A DNA stretch of 64,000 nt. Source: Phoronis australis (Eukaryota > Phoronida > Phoronidae). The position numbers and the translations under genes were made by a program. A model generated the notes under the pieces. That model was not told the DNA's origin, ran no database searches, and saw only the letters and a list, made by a program, of their open reading frames with translations. Shown here in pieces: positions 11,656 through 36,328 of the stretch (position 1 is its first letter; every line of letters begins with the position of its first letter). The stretch lies in NCBI GenBank assembly GCA_002633005.1, contig NMRA01000013.1:1657095-1721094 (forward strand), written 5' to 3'.

Positions 11656-14600
11656 GCACCGGTGGATTCAGAAGGAATCAGTGGACTCTGTTTTGTCCAG
11701 GTACACTTAGCATGTCTACTCGCATCTAATTCTTTAATCAGAAAACAGTTAGTGTTCCAATGCAGAGCATGTAAAAATATGTTTTTAGAAATAATTTAAA
11801 TTTTTTAAATTTCTTGCAGTATCTGGTATAACAGCGAGGGCTGCATTTCGCCCTGTTCACCAACTTTACTGTGTTGAGTTGATGATGGTTTTGATGTCAT
11901 TGTTGGGAATGGAAATAAAATCCTATCGTGGTGGTTATTATTATTATTAGACCGATTTTATGAGAGTGAATTGGGCCTAATTTGGTTTTCATTTGTGCCA
12001 GTGTAATATCGAGAAATGCAGCTTTAGTTTTAACTAACTTCCCAATAAAATTTCCAATGATCAGTGGGTTAGTATGTACTGACTGAGAACATTTTCATTT
12101 TTGGTAATTTTTGCGGAGGCAGTAACTATTTTGCAGTTAAAAAGTTCTTACAATTTGAAAGTTAATCATGGTTCAAATCAATAACTCAGAGTAAACTTGA
12201 TCCATTTGTGATTTGAAGCACCCTGTATTTTTTTATTTGGTATGTTTTTTCCTGATCATAACAGTTTGCATGTGAGTTGTTTGCTCTGATCCAGCAGGTG
12301 CTTTCAACCAAAATAACATTAAAAGTTCTTCAGTTAGCTGTATGTCACAGATACCATTGCCTGTTTCTCCCTGCCGATGTTCAGCCTTTTGCCAAACATT
12401 GTTGGATGACATCTTCCACTCTGTGCATTCAAGCCAACTGACAGATTTTATTTTGTTGAGAAATTTTAAAAACAAATCTTTGCATTTTTGGCATGCTGTA
12501 CCCTACTTCAGTTGAACTAGAATATTTACCATTATACATCAAAATCTCACCAATTTATTATACAATATGACAGACAAATGAAATTTGCTTTTTATAAAGG
12601 ATAATTAGCAGCAAATAAGTACTTAACCATTTATGAGTTTGATAACATAGCCAACACATCTGACAGTGCTGAGAAATTCTGGGCATTCCTAATGATGTTT
12701 GAAGGTCTTTAAAATTAATATGAAAATATGATCAAATTTGGAAATTGTTTTTGTGTAAAATTAATAAGATTTTACCATTCTTTTGGAAGACCCCAGTTCA
12801 TCAGATTGAAATGAAGACTGATGTAAATGTTTGCGGAACCCAATAATTTTGGGTCAGTAAGATTAAATTAAATTAAATTAACGTTTGAATTAAAATTGAT
12901 GAACCGTCAAATATGTGCATTGGGTGGCAAGTATTTGCCATTGTGCAACGGAGTAATACCTTTCTGTGAAATACTACACGGACGATACTAATAAAGCAGC
13001 TTTAAGACAGCCCTTCAGAAAAAGACTCTATAGCATTTGACACTGTAAATGAAACAAAACTACACTGCAATTATAACCACAAAATGTAGGTACAGTAACC
13101 GAGATGGATTAACAGATGATATGTACAATACGATAAACGAAATAATAGACTTAATAGACTACAGGAACAATTATTAAAGTATTTCGCAGTGTTTAAGGCT
13201 AATTCGAAAACTTGTTGAACAAAAAATATGTTTTGAGACTGAGACTTGAAAATACTGAGTGGTTCATGGGTATTGCCTTGGGATGTATTGGCAGAGAATT
13301 CTAAAGGTTGCACAACCAAGTTGGATATTGACTCATAAACTTATTTAAGGTTATGTAAGACCCAGGAAAAGTGTTTGGCATACTTAGGAACATCATATTT
13401 CAGAGATGTCAGATCGGATTCATTTGAAAGTTTTAGACACCGTGCTTTATGCAATGTTCTTCAAAATGAACGGTGTAAGGAATAGTTTTGTATCTATTCC
13501 TCTAAAGCTTAATTGCATGACAATGGGTATTTTATGAATAAACTCAAAACTTGAGCAAAATGAAACTGGGATCATAATTTTGAAAATAGTAACAGCGTTT
13601 TTGAGATTTAATCTTGAACTATCAAATGGAATTTATTCACATTCTTGATACGTTGCTTTGCTATCAATGTATTTTTGTTTATTCTAAATTTGATTAAAAA
13701 CACATGAACTCCTGATCCAATTGGTGACTGGCTTTCTACTTTCCAAAAACAAATACTTTTGTTGGGTTAAAATCTGTAGTTTTCTGCTGTTTTGGCTAAA
13801 TGTAGGGACTGGACAATAAGGTCTCAATAAATACAGTTGGGACTCTTTTAATGAGACCTGCTTTAGCCCAAACTTCTCGGGCAATTTATTTTTATGCCCG
13901 AGTTTCACGTACTGTAGGGCCAAACAATATGCAGGCTGGGATGTTGATTTCCTGTACAAAAAAGCCGTCTTTAGGTGCAGCACTATTAACAATGCAATTT
14001 TGCATGTCAAAATGCTAAAATTAATCCCCAACTTTCTTCATTACAAGTCAGGCGGATCTCCACCATTCAATCAAATTTTTTGCCAGTCACGCACTCCCTC
14101 ATTATACATTATCCCTGTTTTTCTTGATTACCTGGCCTCATGATGTGCGTGGGTGTTTTCCTGTGTCATTCATTATACCTGGTCGGGTACCTGGCAGTAA
14201 CTGGGTCAGCGATTAAGATTCGGTGTTTCAATTGGGTTATCAGATGTTGTGCAATCGCTTTTACCTGTCATCAAAACAGGATTTCTCAAAGTGCACCTGA
14301 CCGTCTCTTGAGTGTGCAGCAATATGTTCTACCTTTGGCTGAAGTAGTCAGTTGTGACAGCATACTCTTAGATGATATCCCATTACTCGTCTATTTGTGG
14401 GCACGTCAAACCCTGGGGTTGTTTTCCCCTTTCCCAGTTTATGCCAGGCACCAGTTTTAACTGAAAAGTTGAAGAGAAATTTTTTTGGCAATTAACGAGA
14501 AATTTAAGGAAGAAGCAATCTCGTTAAATTTTGGAATTAATGCCCGGTACAGTAAAATTTCACGAATTTAGGACACACTATGGCAGACAAGGGAAATTTA

Positions 14601-17600
14601 GATTCCTTAAAGGTATTCATCACCAACTAAATGCTTTCATCATCATTTATAGTACAGAAACTATTAGACAATCATGAGAAATTCATTGTGGGCTGAGGTA
14701 GTTTTGGAAATTGTCCAAAATTGGTGAGATTTTTCCTTAAGTTAGTGTTTGGTAATCATTTTGACGTAAAGGAACAAAAAATTCCACTTGTCTAGGACAG
14801 TATTTTGCTGATGCTATGGTTTGAGCTAAGTTTGATAAGTTAGAAAAGTAGTGTTTTAAGATGGTTACTGTAAGATAAAGTAATAATGTACAAATTATAT
14901 AAATTTTCTAACATATCAAAGGGGAGGAGGAAGGGGGGGGCAAACTCTGAAGCACAAATACTGAACCGGATTATATAATTCTAATACTTTCAGATGTGAT
15001 GAAAGTAATGAGAAGTTACTATAATTATTCTTCACACATTACGGGAAACAGGAAATTTAGATGTATGCGTGCCGACTGGGGTAACGCAGGTTCTTTAACT
15101 AACTCAAAAAGGGGAATAACCGCAGCAACTGTTTCTCTTGTCCCTGTTGGCATGACAAACTTGTTAAACATCAAGATGGTCCATGTGGGTCTGCATCAAT
15201 TGATCAAAGTTGTTATCTGTCATGTCAGGTCACATGAATCTACTTAAGGTTGTCTATTTATAGAATAATAGACTAGTGAGCTGATTTGTTGGAGGGGGTT
15301 TGTCCTTCATGTATGTGACTACAAATCATTATTTAAGGACAATTGACCTTGGCTCTGTACCTTTAAAGCTAAAAGGTTGAATGGCATTCCTAATATGCAC
15401 TGTTCTATTTAGTTGAGTTGATGTTTTACTGGTTGATTTCCTGTGCTTATTCATTTTGATCTTTCGAACAAGTATTAATTCACCTGACCACTGCTTGTTG
15501 ACAAACACCTCCATAATCGTCACTCTCAAACTCATCAAATTATCAATTTCGTGATCATTAAAGATTCTTCAATTTGATAAAAAAAATTGTTAAAATTGCC
15601 ATATTTCTATTTTTCAGAGGCTCACCACATTTTTGCAGATGCTTAAAATGTTACGAAATCTTGTTTGATCATAAGCTAGGCTATACAAATGGCGCTAAAA
15701 GAAAGGCAAATTTTCCTGAAAGGTTATTTTTCTTATTTTGTTAAAACACAATTTCACCTGCCTGCCATATTGTGTCCATACAGAAATTTTTATTTTCGGG
15801 AGATTCATCTTCTGTTGATCAGTCCAATATTCTGTTGTTAAGAAACTGTGGAATTTTAAATCTGTCAGGGAATTAAAAGTTCCCTGATTGACTTTTCTAA
15901 GTGTCCAAGACTAGATTATCAGAAAGGCTCCCCCCACATCACAAGCCCCCCCCACTTTGTCAGGATTATGGATTATGTATAAATACTCTGTGACAGATGT
16001 GCATATCAGACATGCAATGACTTCAGTGTTGGTAGTGTCTGAAGAATTATTATAACTAGTTGCTTGCATATACTATAGGTGAAAATCAATTTATGAATAA
16101 GAGTTATAGTGTAGAACTTAACACCACTGTGGCGGCTACATAAAAATGACTCAACTTCAACAATAACCTGAATTTAACGGTCAGAAGCGATGTTCTCTCT
16201 GACAAATCCAAATTGGCAGTCCCAGTCTCTGCAGTCAACAACTGACCAGAACGGCCAGAAACAACACCGATTCAGCTGATCTGAGTAACACAGTGTTAAC
16301 ATTGTAAGCCAGCATCTGTCATGTTGAAATATTTTGTTTTTATAGAAATCACCTAAAACATTCAAAAATGTCTCTTTAGTATGTGAAATATACCAAATGG
16401 ATGAAAAAACACCTTCAAGAAAGCTAAAATTCACTTTTATAAATTACTTGAAACTTTGACTCAGAAGGTTAGAAGACATGCCAGTTTCAGATATACAAAC
16501 TTTTTTGTTTTTTCAATATGACAAAAATTGTCATATTTCAAGTTTTGAACATAACTGTTGTGACTCCTGACGTACAGAATAAACCCACATGTTAACAATG
16601 AAAAATAAGTCTTTCCCTTCTATTTTTGTTAAAAAAACTACTTTTTGGTTGCATTACGTGCCAAACAGGTGAACAATTATTCTCAGTGAAACTCACAGTT
16701 GGTTTTTGGTTTTCACAATTTAGGTTTCCAAACCGAATGCACAAGGAGACAAATGAAGCAAAACAGTCCAGTGCTGCTTGTCATGTTTCCTGAAATGGTC
16801 TTGGATGATTTGTTGCACATTTTGTCTTTAAGCTATACTGAAACTTTCCTAGACTGCTTACCTAACACTTACTAAGATAAATAGTGTAGAAGGAAAATAA
16901 ACATATTGCAGTGTTTCCAATAACACATGATCCCTTTTAGTTTGCCTAGTAATTATTACTACAATATTTTTATGGTCACTGTAATCTTTTTATCCTGCTG
17001 TTCCTGTTGATCTACCATGTAAACTGTCAACCACCTCGCTGTGGTTGTTGTTGATAAAATAATTGTGGTATTACCTTCTAATTCATGAACCACAGATCCT
17101 GGGATTTGCTTGTGTATGTAACCTCAAGAAATTCCCCATTGGTAGCTGCTGATGTCACTGAAGGGTCATTTGCCCCATCTTGGGGGTACTCCCATAGACT
17201 GAAGAGCTGTACATTAATTGTTGTCCTGAGGTGGGTGGCTTTTTCATTGACCGATTTCCTTGTGAAAGAGTGCCCTTTTGACCAAAATTCCTCCTCCAAA
17301 TGCAAAAATCTAAAGAAGGTTTTTTAACATTATAATGTTGAACTTTGGTTGTAAAAGAGATACAGTGCTCATTTTTCAAAACTTGAGTTCTGTCGTTATA
17401 GTGTGCAAATAGTGCATTGTCCCTATTAAGCCCAGTTAGGACTTGCTCATGAAGTATCTTTCACAATTCTACTCCCTCAGGGTGCAAACCTGAATTGGTT
17501 TGTTGGTTAAACACCAGTGGTATAGCCACAGTGGGCTCAATGGGCCAAGGCCCCGGTTTCTGTTCAATGCAGAAATTCCCTTTCCCAGTGGAAATTCTTT

Positions 17601-19600
17601 TCAATTTTATGTTTGGCCCCTCCTGTTCATATTGCTTTGTTTTATATCGTGGGCTTGGCAAGTCCAGCCATTCATGGGCTTACAAAACACCTTGGAGACA
17701 ATAGCAAGAAAATGACAGCATAAAGTTTTCTTGTTCCAAAGCTTGACAACATTTCAAGTATTCTTAAATTATTGTCATACACCAGTGTGACTGAGGGAAG
17801 TGAGTGAGAGGGAAATCTGGAGGAACTCTGACCTTAAATCACAGAGAATGTTTCACAATTGTAAACAAGTTGATTACTGTTCCCAACTTGACTACTTGAG
17901 AATAGTTTACAAATGTTGCAGGCGTTTTTTCAGTAGAAACAAGAATATTCATTTTCGTGAGGTCCTGGAGCCAATGGTAATTCTTCAAATAATTCAATTT
18001 GAAATATGAATCCTTTTAGGTTTTTCAAAGTCATATCAAAATTATATCAAGTGTCGCTTTATGGCAGCTGGGGTATACTGATATATGTACAGAATTGAGA
18101 ATTTTGGTAAACTAAAATTTTGCTTTTCTCATCTCATATTGTGTCCTCTGTTTACAGTGAACGTGACCTCTTAATTCTTCTCCTACTTAAGCGCACAATG
18201 TGGTAGACGAGTGAAATTTTTTATGTCCAATTTCTCAGCAGAAATAAAGATTAAGAAAATGTCAGTCTATTATTAACTTGGTTTGCACCGTGTACTGAGA
18301 TGCTGCGGTGATTATGTTTTCTTTTATTAACAGCAAGTTAATCAAGCTCGCAATATCGACAATTGTTTTTGGTGTAAAATAAGTGAAGTCACTGTAAAAG
18401 TGTCTGGGAAAATCTGACAGTCATTGGAATGCTTCTGTGTACTGAATGGGAGCAACGGGCAAGTTCTAGTCTTGGCAGGGATCTACAACTCCTGACTGCA
18501 CTGATCATAAAAGAGCCTTATCGAGAATATCCTCGCATAACAACATCCTTTCTGAGACCATACAGTCAAGTTGATAAGGTAGACCAGTAGGAAGCACTAC
18601 TTAAATGATAACATCCTCACCAAGGAAGTTTGAAATTGTTGTCACCGATTTGGGAATGGGAGTTTTCAGAGTAAACACTACTTCAGTGTAACTCTCAGAA
18701 TGGTCGTCAGAATTATTTGGCAGCGAATTCGCTTTCCGTGGAAGTAACTGACTTGATTCAGACCACTTACTGCTCTAAGATTGATCTCAAATTGTTTCTA
18801 ACTCGGATGAGAAGTGATTTTTTGGTCTTGTTATTATAATAACTTACAACAAGAAAATGACATGCAGTGAGGATAAACAAAGTGGTCTAAATTAGGAGTT
18901 GTTTGTTGGGATGATAGGCCGGTTCCTAGCTGCTTTAAGTTGAAAATGTAGTGATAAAATGGGAGTTTTTGTGGAAGTTAGTCAGAGGTTAATGTGATGT
19001 TATCGTCACCTAGCGAACTTGCAAAGCAAACTGTTGGGATTTCAGCAAAGTGTGTGCTTTTGGTAAGAGATCAGTATCCACACATTTGGTTTTTGACATT
19101 TTGTTTTTTGGTACAACTTCCTTCCTGTTTCTGTAACACCAATATACCTACCAGCGACCATAAATAGTCTTGCCACCAAGCGTACCGCCGACCATAAATG
19201 GTCTTTCCAAAGCAGTCGCTCCCGGTTGTACTCCACAACTTTTTTAACGCATGTTCACATTATATTATGTTTACATTAATTTTATTAAAAATGCGTTCAA
19301 CTTGGGAAACTATGGATTTGTATGGTGATGGTTCGTCCAATTTTGAGTTATAAGTGTTGCTCATAATGCCCTTTTCCTGTTATCCATTTTTGTATTTATT
19401 GGAAATTTCAGTTGTTGGGTTACAGCTTTTTCAATGAATCGTGAAGTAAGATTTTGTTAACATGTGTTCTTGTTGAGAAAGCCAAAGTTCACCCGATGTT
19501 CAAATCATTGCGTCACATACTGAAAAATCCTCTTTGCCGTCATTCAAATTATTTTTTGAAAGAATAATAATTTACACTGTTACAAACATTTCATTCAGTA
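11656..19600. other. Long stretch with no supported gene
   Basis: About 8 kb downstream of klf5. The longest open frames (13684-14031 minus, 14140-14460 plus, 12233-12475 minus) carry no domain and no convincing exon boundaries. A short A/T pentamer run (attaa type) lies near 12865-12882. I see no RNA gene. Confidence 0.4.
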
Positions 19601-20285
19601 TCATCGCCCTTGCCTCTAGTGTCCAGCCCACTGGCAATGATAACACATCATAGGAAGTCCATCATTTTATTCATTCAACCTGTAGAAAAATATTTAGAAT
19701 CGTCCAAAATCAATTACATATGCACATTGTAATAAAACCAACATATGTATATTGCATAACAAATAAAAATATCCTTTACCGTTTAGGCACTGTATACATA
19801 TCTGTCACCAAGCTCAACAACATTAAAAATAGATTATTAAACTTTACAGAAAATTTGCCCATGTGCCAGGCTTCTGTTTGTCACAGTAATAATATAGGTA
19901 AAAACTAGGTTGAAAATACACGTACAAAAAATATGTTGTCAAACATGTGGTGTTAATGGAGTCATTTTTCCAGATATGTTAATTAAACAAATATTTTAGG
20001 TGCTGTATTTTTGCAGGCTTAAACATCTGTTAGAATCTCATGTTTTAGGTATAAACAAACAAATGCAGTTTTCAATCTCAGTTAAGCCTTTGAGGCTCTT
20101 TAGTACAAATACACCTGTCCTCAAAGTAATTTGTCTTGCATAAATTTAAGGTCTCTCGCACTTAAGCGCCAACTGTCTAAAGTCTTGTATTTGATTTGAC
20201 AATTTTAACCGTACACTTACACTCGGCTGACATTACAGAGCTGTTCTATATATTTTGAACAGCGAAATAATATAATGTACTAGAC

Positions 20286-20291
20286 TTTATT
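20286..20291 (-). terminator. Candidate klf5 polyadenylation signal (AATAAA on minus)
   Basis: TTTATT on the plus strand is AATAAA on the klf5 strand, about 440 bp after the stop codon. Another AATAAA lies at 19666-19671, so a longer 3' UTR is equally possible. Confidence 0.4.
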
Positions 20292-20394
20292 TCCTTGTCT
20301 ATACACCTAATTATGACCTTTGTCACATTCATATCAAAACACTCCAACAACTACTTTTCACAGCAGATGCAACAAAATAAAAATTCTCCCAAGC

Positions 20395-20402
20395 TATTTA
20401 CA
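20395..20402 (-). promoter_or_regulatory. Pumilio-type element TGTAAATA in klf5 3' UTR
   Basis: The minus strand reads TGTAAATA, the consensus bound by PUF proteins, inside the presumed 3' UTR and near several 'ATTTA'-type AU-rich stretches. It lies 3' of the nearest AATAAA on the klf5 strand only if the shorter UTR is not used, so function depends on UTR length. Motif match only. Confidence 0.25.
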
Positions 20403-20729
20403 TATATACATATTCAGAATAATTAGGAAGACCACCTATACATATTTGCAAACAATGCACGCCAAAAATAATCAGACAAAATGAACCAGAATTTCCAGTC
20501 ATGGGGACTGGGGAGGCAAATAGTAATCGTGCAAGTGCACGTGGAATTCACTGTCCAAGTATACTGTAGATGGAATGGCAAGCCATAAGGGTTCGTCGTT
20601 GGTCACGAAACAGAATTTTGAATAATTACTTTCGACTTGCAGTGTAAGTCGCTTCATTGTCACAAAGTTACGTGATGACGTTAACGCAAAAAGAGGAATG
20701 TCCAGGTTTCTTCGGTAAAGCCACTCCAG

Positions 20730-30982
<10,253 letters not shown>

Positions 30983-30999
30983 CACTTGTAAACCTCTTT

Positions 31000-31185
31000 T
31001 ATGGAGACGGGTTATTTTCCTATGACCACGACAGAGTGAGGGATAGACGTTATTTCTAGTGAGCGTCCGGTAGTAGCTGAGTGTCGACTTATGAATGAAC
31101 TTTCATTGAAAAGGGTTTATCGCCATTTCAAAGGCGTGTTTATTGAAGCAAGCTCCGCCTTTCGTTTGCTTTCAGCCAATAGGCG
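31000..31185 (-). promoter_or_regulatory. Probable klf5 promoter: CCAAT and GC boxes
   Basis: Upstream of the start codon are a CCAAT box (31176-31180, plus orientation), a GGCGG box on the minus strand (about 31152-31162) and 'aaggcgtgt' (about 31129). No TATA box is seen at a suitable distance on the minus strand. The GC boxes could allow KLF/Sp autoregulation, which is inference. Confidence 0.45.
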
Positions 31186-31273
31186 TGCGCTTAGTTGTCA
31201 TTGAGCTGTATTAGGTCACGACGAAGGCAATTCGCCGATATTTCGTGGAAAATGAATCATTCAGGCTTCCAGG

Positions 31274-31285
31274 TATATATAAAAG
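31274..31285 (+). promoter_or_regulatory. TATA-box-like element facing away from klf5
   Basis: 'tatatataaaag' on the plus strand, about 290 bp from the klf5 start and divergently oriented. No recognisable coding exon follows, so it could drive an antisense non-coding RNA or be fortuitous. Confidence 0.3.
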
Positions 31286-31289
31286 GAAC

Positions 31290-32670
31290 GAGGAAACAAG
31301 TTGTTTATCAGATTAACGCACATTGTTTTAGTCCATCATTGGTGGGTTTAAATGGCAAAACAAATCAATCGACGTGCTTTGTACATAAACAACTTGATGT
31401 TTTTAGGCATCAAACCTTGACAGTAACAATGCAATAAGTGCCGTCATCTGATCTATGTCCTATCAAGTTTCTTCGAGACATTGTTTGATCGAAACTTCTC
31501 GGTGAAGAAAATCGTTTCTTTCGTAGACTTGTTGTCGAAAATCAACAAGTTAAAAATAATATGCACTGTTTTAGTAGGGCTGCGACACTCACTTTGGGCT
31601 TGCAGTTCTCACGCTAAGTTTTATAAAAAAGTCCACACTAAGTTCCGCGTAAATATGCCCGTTTGCAACAATCGTTTTATATGTTAGCAACGACACATTG
31701 AATTGCTGTTTCGTTCAAGTGCAACATAATAGAACGCCTTATTCGACATTTTTTCAGAATGCATGTGAAACAGTTGCCCAGGCTTCAAGAAACAAAAATA
31801 GTTTTCATCATTTCTGAACGTTAACGTTTACCAAATATAAATTTTCTTTGTCACTGATGGATTTGCACTATTGGCGCAAATATGACTCCTATTTCCGAAT
31901 GTTTGTAGAGATTTGTCAAACATAATTTGAACAACAGTAAATGGCAGGTGTAATCAGTTCAAACAAAGCGAACTATATTTGGTGGGCTGTGATTTTTCAT
32001 GCAAAATTTGATTTATATATCCTTTTACTTCCTGAAATAATTGCATACACTTTTACCCTTGACTGAAGTGTAATATTTAGGTTGAACGTTTCGTTAGTTG
32101 TCTCGCTTTTTCCTAATGCGAGCTCATCTTTCTAGCGCCGCCTATTGGATAAAATCTGAATCTGTGAAATTTGTGTCGTGTACAGCAAGCGACATCTATA
32201 CAAAGTAGCGTTGTGTTGTAAATAAAACACTTAAAAATTTGGTTACGTGACTACGAGTAGAGACGAATTTAAAAACTGATGTTTACACTCTACAAACCTG
32301 CCGAAAGGTTAATTCACGCTTGTTTACTTACGGTTTATATGTTTTATGTGTCACGTACGATTATTGCGTATCTAGTAGTGTTTTTGTGTTCTTACCGTCC
32401 CGGCGACGCTAGACCACCTCGTGATGCCTACCTGTGCTGCGCCAGTCATGTCCGTATTCTGACTTATTTTATTCAAGATTTTGTTATGTCTTCACAGTGA
32501 GATTTTCCCTTCCCTGTTTTAAGACTCGATTGTCTTAAAGCCGCCCTTTCGTCATGAAAACCATATTTACCACTTACGTGTATAAAGTTGGCCTCTGCTG
32601 ATTGAATTGTTCGTCAGGCTAAGTAGGTGGTTTCAGTGCTTCGAAGGAACTGAGAGTTTATTATTGCTTA
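31290..32670. other. Intergenic, no gene seen
   Basis: Small open frames (31195-31437, 31481-31687, 32279-32500 plus) have no domain. A 'cgccgcctattgg' word near 32139 resembles the tandem-repeat core at 842 and 1095. Confidence 0.4.
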
Positions 32671-32675
32671 AGGTC

Positions 32676-32834
32676 CAGGGGCAGATCCAGGATTTTGAGT
32701 TGGAGGAGGGCAGGGCAGAGTATTAGCCAGAACTTTGCCCGTCAGACATTCGCACCCCCGAACTGCCAAATCATGGAATCTGGGAAAATTTTAGGGGGAC
32801 CATGGCCCTTTGCCCCCCCCTAAATCCGCCACTG
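32676..32834. mobile_element. Small MITE with inverted ends and 5-bp direct flanks
   Basis: The left end 'CAGGGGCAGATCCAGGATTT' and the reverse complement of the right end 'CAGTGGCGGATTTAGGGGGG' are related inverted repeats. The element is flanked by 'aggtc' on both sides (32671-32675, 32835-32839). About 159 bp, non-coding. The CAGTGGCGGAT-type end is common in non-autonomous DNA transposons; superfamily not assigned. Confidence 0.65.
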
Positions 32835-32839
32835 AGGTC

Positions 32840-35800
32840 TGTCTGTACAAGTTGGCTTGTCACAGCGTGTCCTTCATTTTGCCAAGCATGGTCTTGAGCA
32901 ATAACGAATCGTCAGTTCTTTGAAGATCACTAAAAATCACTTCTCTCACCAAACAATGGGGGAAACCGAGTTGACCAATTTCATATATCGGCAACTGGAC
33001 AAAATCCTTTCTTCGACGGAACGCGGGCTTATTGCCGTTTTCAGTGAAGGAAATGCCCTACAAGATTTCAATGTCGGCTACCCATAATTGTCATTACCTA
33101 CTGCACGAGCGAACAAAACATTCGTTATCGAGAGGGAGGTAGTCGACGAGACTTGCTGAAGCTGACGTTTTTGATGTCATAAAAACGAAAATGTAAGAAG
33201 ACAAACCTCAACACTTTATTTTTCACTCTTTCTCGTCAAAAATGCTGGAATAGCTTTGAAATTATTGTTTTACTTTACCACGTCATGTACAGACGAAGGC
33301 TAGCATTGGAGTTTAAAGAGTTCATATTTTATTGTACCAATGTCAATATTTTGCACATTTTCGGGAGGGTGATCGAGCAAATGTGTTTTCCGTACTTGCG
33401 ACAACGGCGAAAATTGTGAACGCTTAGAGTAGTAAGATCCTAAAAATTTACATCGTGTTAATCATTCCCAAGTAGCCCATAAGCGATTGAATAGTAACAA
33501 AAACTCTGCAACGCCTTTACTATGATTATTAGCAGGAAGAGATAACCATGGTTTAACCCTGAGGCATGCAATTTTTTTGGGGTGGCACTCGCCCCCTCCC
33601 CGCTTACTAAGGTCCTGATGCAAGGAGTCCATCGTTGGTCCAAGGTCAATGTTGTGTTTCAACACGCATTCGTTGTATAGCTTGAGCATTGAATTAAAGG
33701 TTTAAGAAATACAGTATCAGTTTTGCGCGTTTAAAGGCGAAGGCAACCTTTTTTCATGTCATTTTTAGCAAAAATAAGGTTCGTTGATTATCCCAGACAT
33801 ATTTTTCACTTATTTACTGCTTTTCGTAATTTAATTGATTACTCGTTGTCTACTCCGGAAGTGACGTTTTGGAAGGCAAGAATTTCGCGCCAATTTCTTT
33901 TCATATAGTCTGACTGTGAGAGCAGTCGAGTCAGTCATTGTTCTACCTCGGTTGTGATAAGTTCGGTCGTCNGGGAAGTTGCGATTGAGTGCCCTGAAGT
34001 CGATATTTTTAAAGTACAATTACACCACTGTTTAAGGTTGCAAAGTGAGTTTTTTGATATCCTTCTGTAGAAAAAGCTTTAATCTCTCTGATAAAATCAT
34101 CTGTTTCCTTTTAAACGAAACTTAAGTCCTGAAATTAGACCGGGGAAGGAGGCCAAAAACGGCGGTTTAGCTAGTTGTCCCTTCCTGGTTATCTCTTCCT
34201 GTTATTAGTTAATGAGCGGCTGACTAGTGTGATGGATGGTCTCGGACGAAGCGTTACTTTGTACCAGCGTATCTAGACCCATGCGTCATGTTTCCAATGA
34301 CGCGTTTTGTTCCGCATATAAACGTTTGCGCCTATGATTTACGTAGGCACAGGCGGCTACCCATAGGTGTTCTTCGTTTTTCACAATCAAAAAGAACACG
34401 TAGGCACGTAGGAAAATGAGTACCTCAGAAACTATAGCGCGATGGAAAAACTGTACCCGAGACAATATTATTGTAAAATAATACGAAATATATTCTTACT
34501 CCCCAATACACGCTGCTTGTTTTCTACCCCCACCTCACCGATTCTTTCGTTTCCCACTTCGAAGTTGAAACGATACAAGCCATACGCGACAGAGCCACAA
34601 TAATTACGGGGTAAAATACTTGGAAACGAAAAACACCGGTCGAGTACGCCAGAGGAAATTTGCCCGGCCGAATGTTTATTTCCACCATAGAAGCTGCCTT
34701 ACGTCACAAAAACCTTTTAATTGAGAGCACTCACCGTTTGACGCAATTTGTCTCAAATTGTTCATTAGCAAAATTAGAGAGGTGACTCCAGCCGGGCTTC
34801 AAAGAACTAACCGTTGTTATAGTTATTGCTTGAGACTAGCATCCACAAGTGGTTGATTTGTCACAGCGTGTCTTTTTATTCGCCGAGCGTGCCCAAGCAA
34901 AAACACAAAGCTGCTGCCAGGTCTTTGTAAAGCCAGATTTCATTTTTTTCTCATGAGCAACGAACGAGACCACTAATTGTGGTTGATTAGTCTGAATCAA
35001 AGTTCGCTTGTTATGGGCGGAACTTGGAATTGTAGTTGCTTTGTAATTTTAAAACATTAGCATGGTATAATTTATCTTGTTTCCCTTCCATATTTTGTTT
35101 TCAAAATGGGGTTGTTTACTAGGTAGATACATGCGTGTAAATAATGTGACCAGGTCATAAAGATAGGTGATCTATGACGTTGATCAAACACTAGTTCCAA
35201 CACAACAGAGCCAATGTTCATGATGCATGCAGTGACAACTCGCCAATGACCACAGGTGAAGTACAAGGAGGGAAATTCCCGGGGTGAACACAAGAAAACA
35301 ACAAAACGCGCAAGGTCACATATACTGACGATTGCCAACATCAAACTAAAGTACTAACTCCAGAACAGTAAATGCACCGAGTGTTTTAGCCTCTACCTGA
35401 ATTACGATAGCAGCGAACTCTCACGGCCAGCCAAAAGCTGTAAGGACTGGTGGGGGAATCCCTTAAACGTAGCCGCATGTAAAATGTCATGTCTCACTCT
35501 TCGTGATACAACAAGACGTCATTTTGGGTCAAATTTGTCACTTTTCACTTTGGAAATGAGTAATTCATCATTATTTTCAAGCGAAATAAAAGTACATTGG
35601 CAAAACCGTAGTATTGAAGCTGGCGGTTTCTACTTAAACTGTGCTCCAAGAATAATTTGACGCAAATGCACCTTTTTAATCGTACTCCTCAAAACCTCAT
35701 ATTTCTGAGCCATGACATTGTGATGGGCATATCACTTTATCATATAATTCAAATGACAGTTGCACTGGAAAAAATTCTACATTTTATGAAATAAGATAAG

Positions 35801-35890
35801 ATACGTTTGTAAAAGCACAGGCGATCCTATCTGGCGTGAAACCCGCGATGGTCTCGATGAAGAAAAGTAAATGACAATATTAATAAAAAC
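32840..35890. other. Intergenic, no gene supported; gap at 33972
   Basis: A single N at 33972 marks an assembly gap. Open frames such as 35072-35344 (minus) and 33462-33689 (minus) have no recognisable features. Confidence 0.4.
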
Positions 35891-35945
35891 GAGATTTTTC
35901 AACTTCAACATGTTTCGACGTCTCATAAGTCATCATCAGGAAAAG
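35891..35945 (-). mobile_element. Possible Penelope-like element relic
   Basis: The minus strand reads 'cctgatgatgacttatgaga' and then 'cgtcgaaacatgttga'. This resembles the 'GAAGATGA..TATGA.GTCGAAACATGT' signature often found in ends of Penelope-like retroelements. No reverse transcriptase is visible nearby. Confidence 0.35.
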
Positions 35946-36328
35946 TAATCAAGGTCATCTCCCATCATGGCCCACACCGTGTACAGTAGAGCTATGAGGA
36001 CGCATCCTAGCAACAAAACAATGACAACGCTTATGTTCAGAACTTCCACCTGCCAACAGGCCAGATAACATAAGCTAAGGAAAGGGCACAACTTATTTAT
36101 CACGCCACAACAGATTTACGTGTCTGGTGTTAATGGGATGATTTTAAAGATACTCCTTCCGCTTAAAACTGCAGTACTATTAGTTTTGCTGACTGAAAAA
36201 CAAAAATAGAATTAGGCCTCTTAATTACTGTTATAAAATCGGTCTCACATGATTGGCCTTGTTTTCTGCTACCAAAAATATTCTAATTTGGATAAGATGA
36301 AGCTGTAAGAGATATTTTCAACGTAGGG

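Noticed and set aside
14140-14460. 106-codon plus-strand frame, partly hydrophobic
   Set aside because: No coherent membrane topology, family motif or exon boundary.
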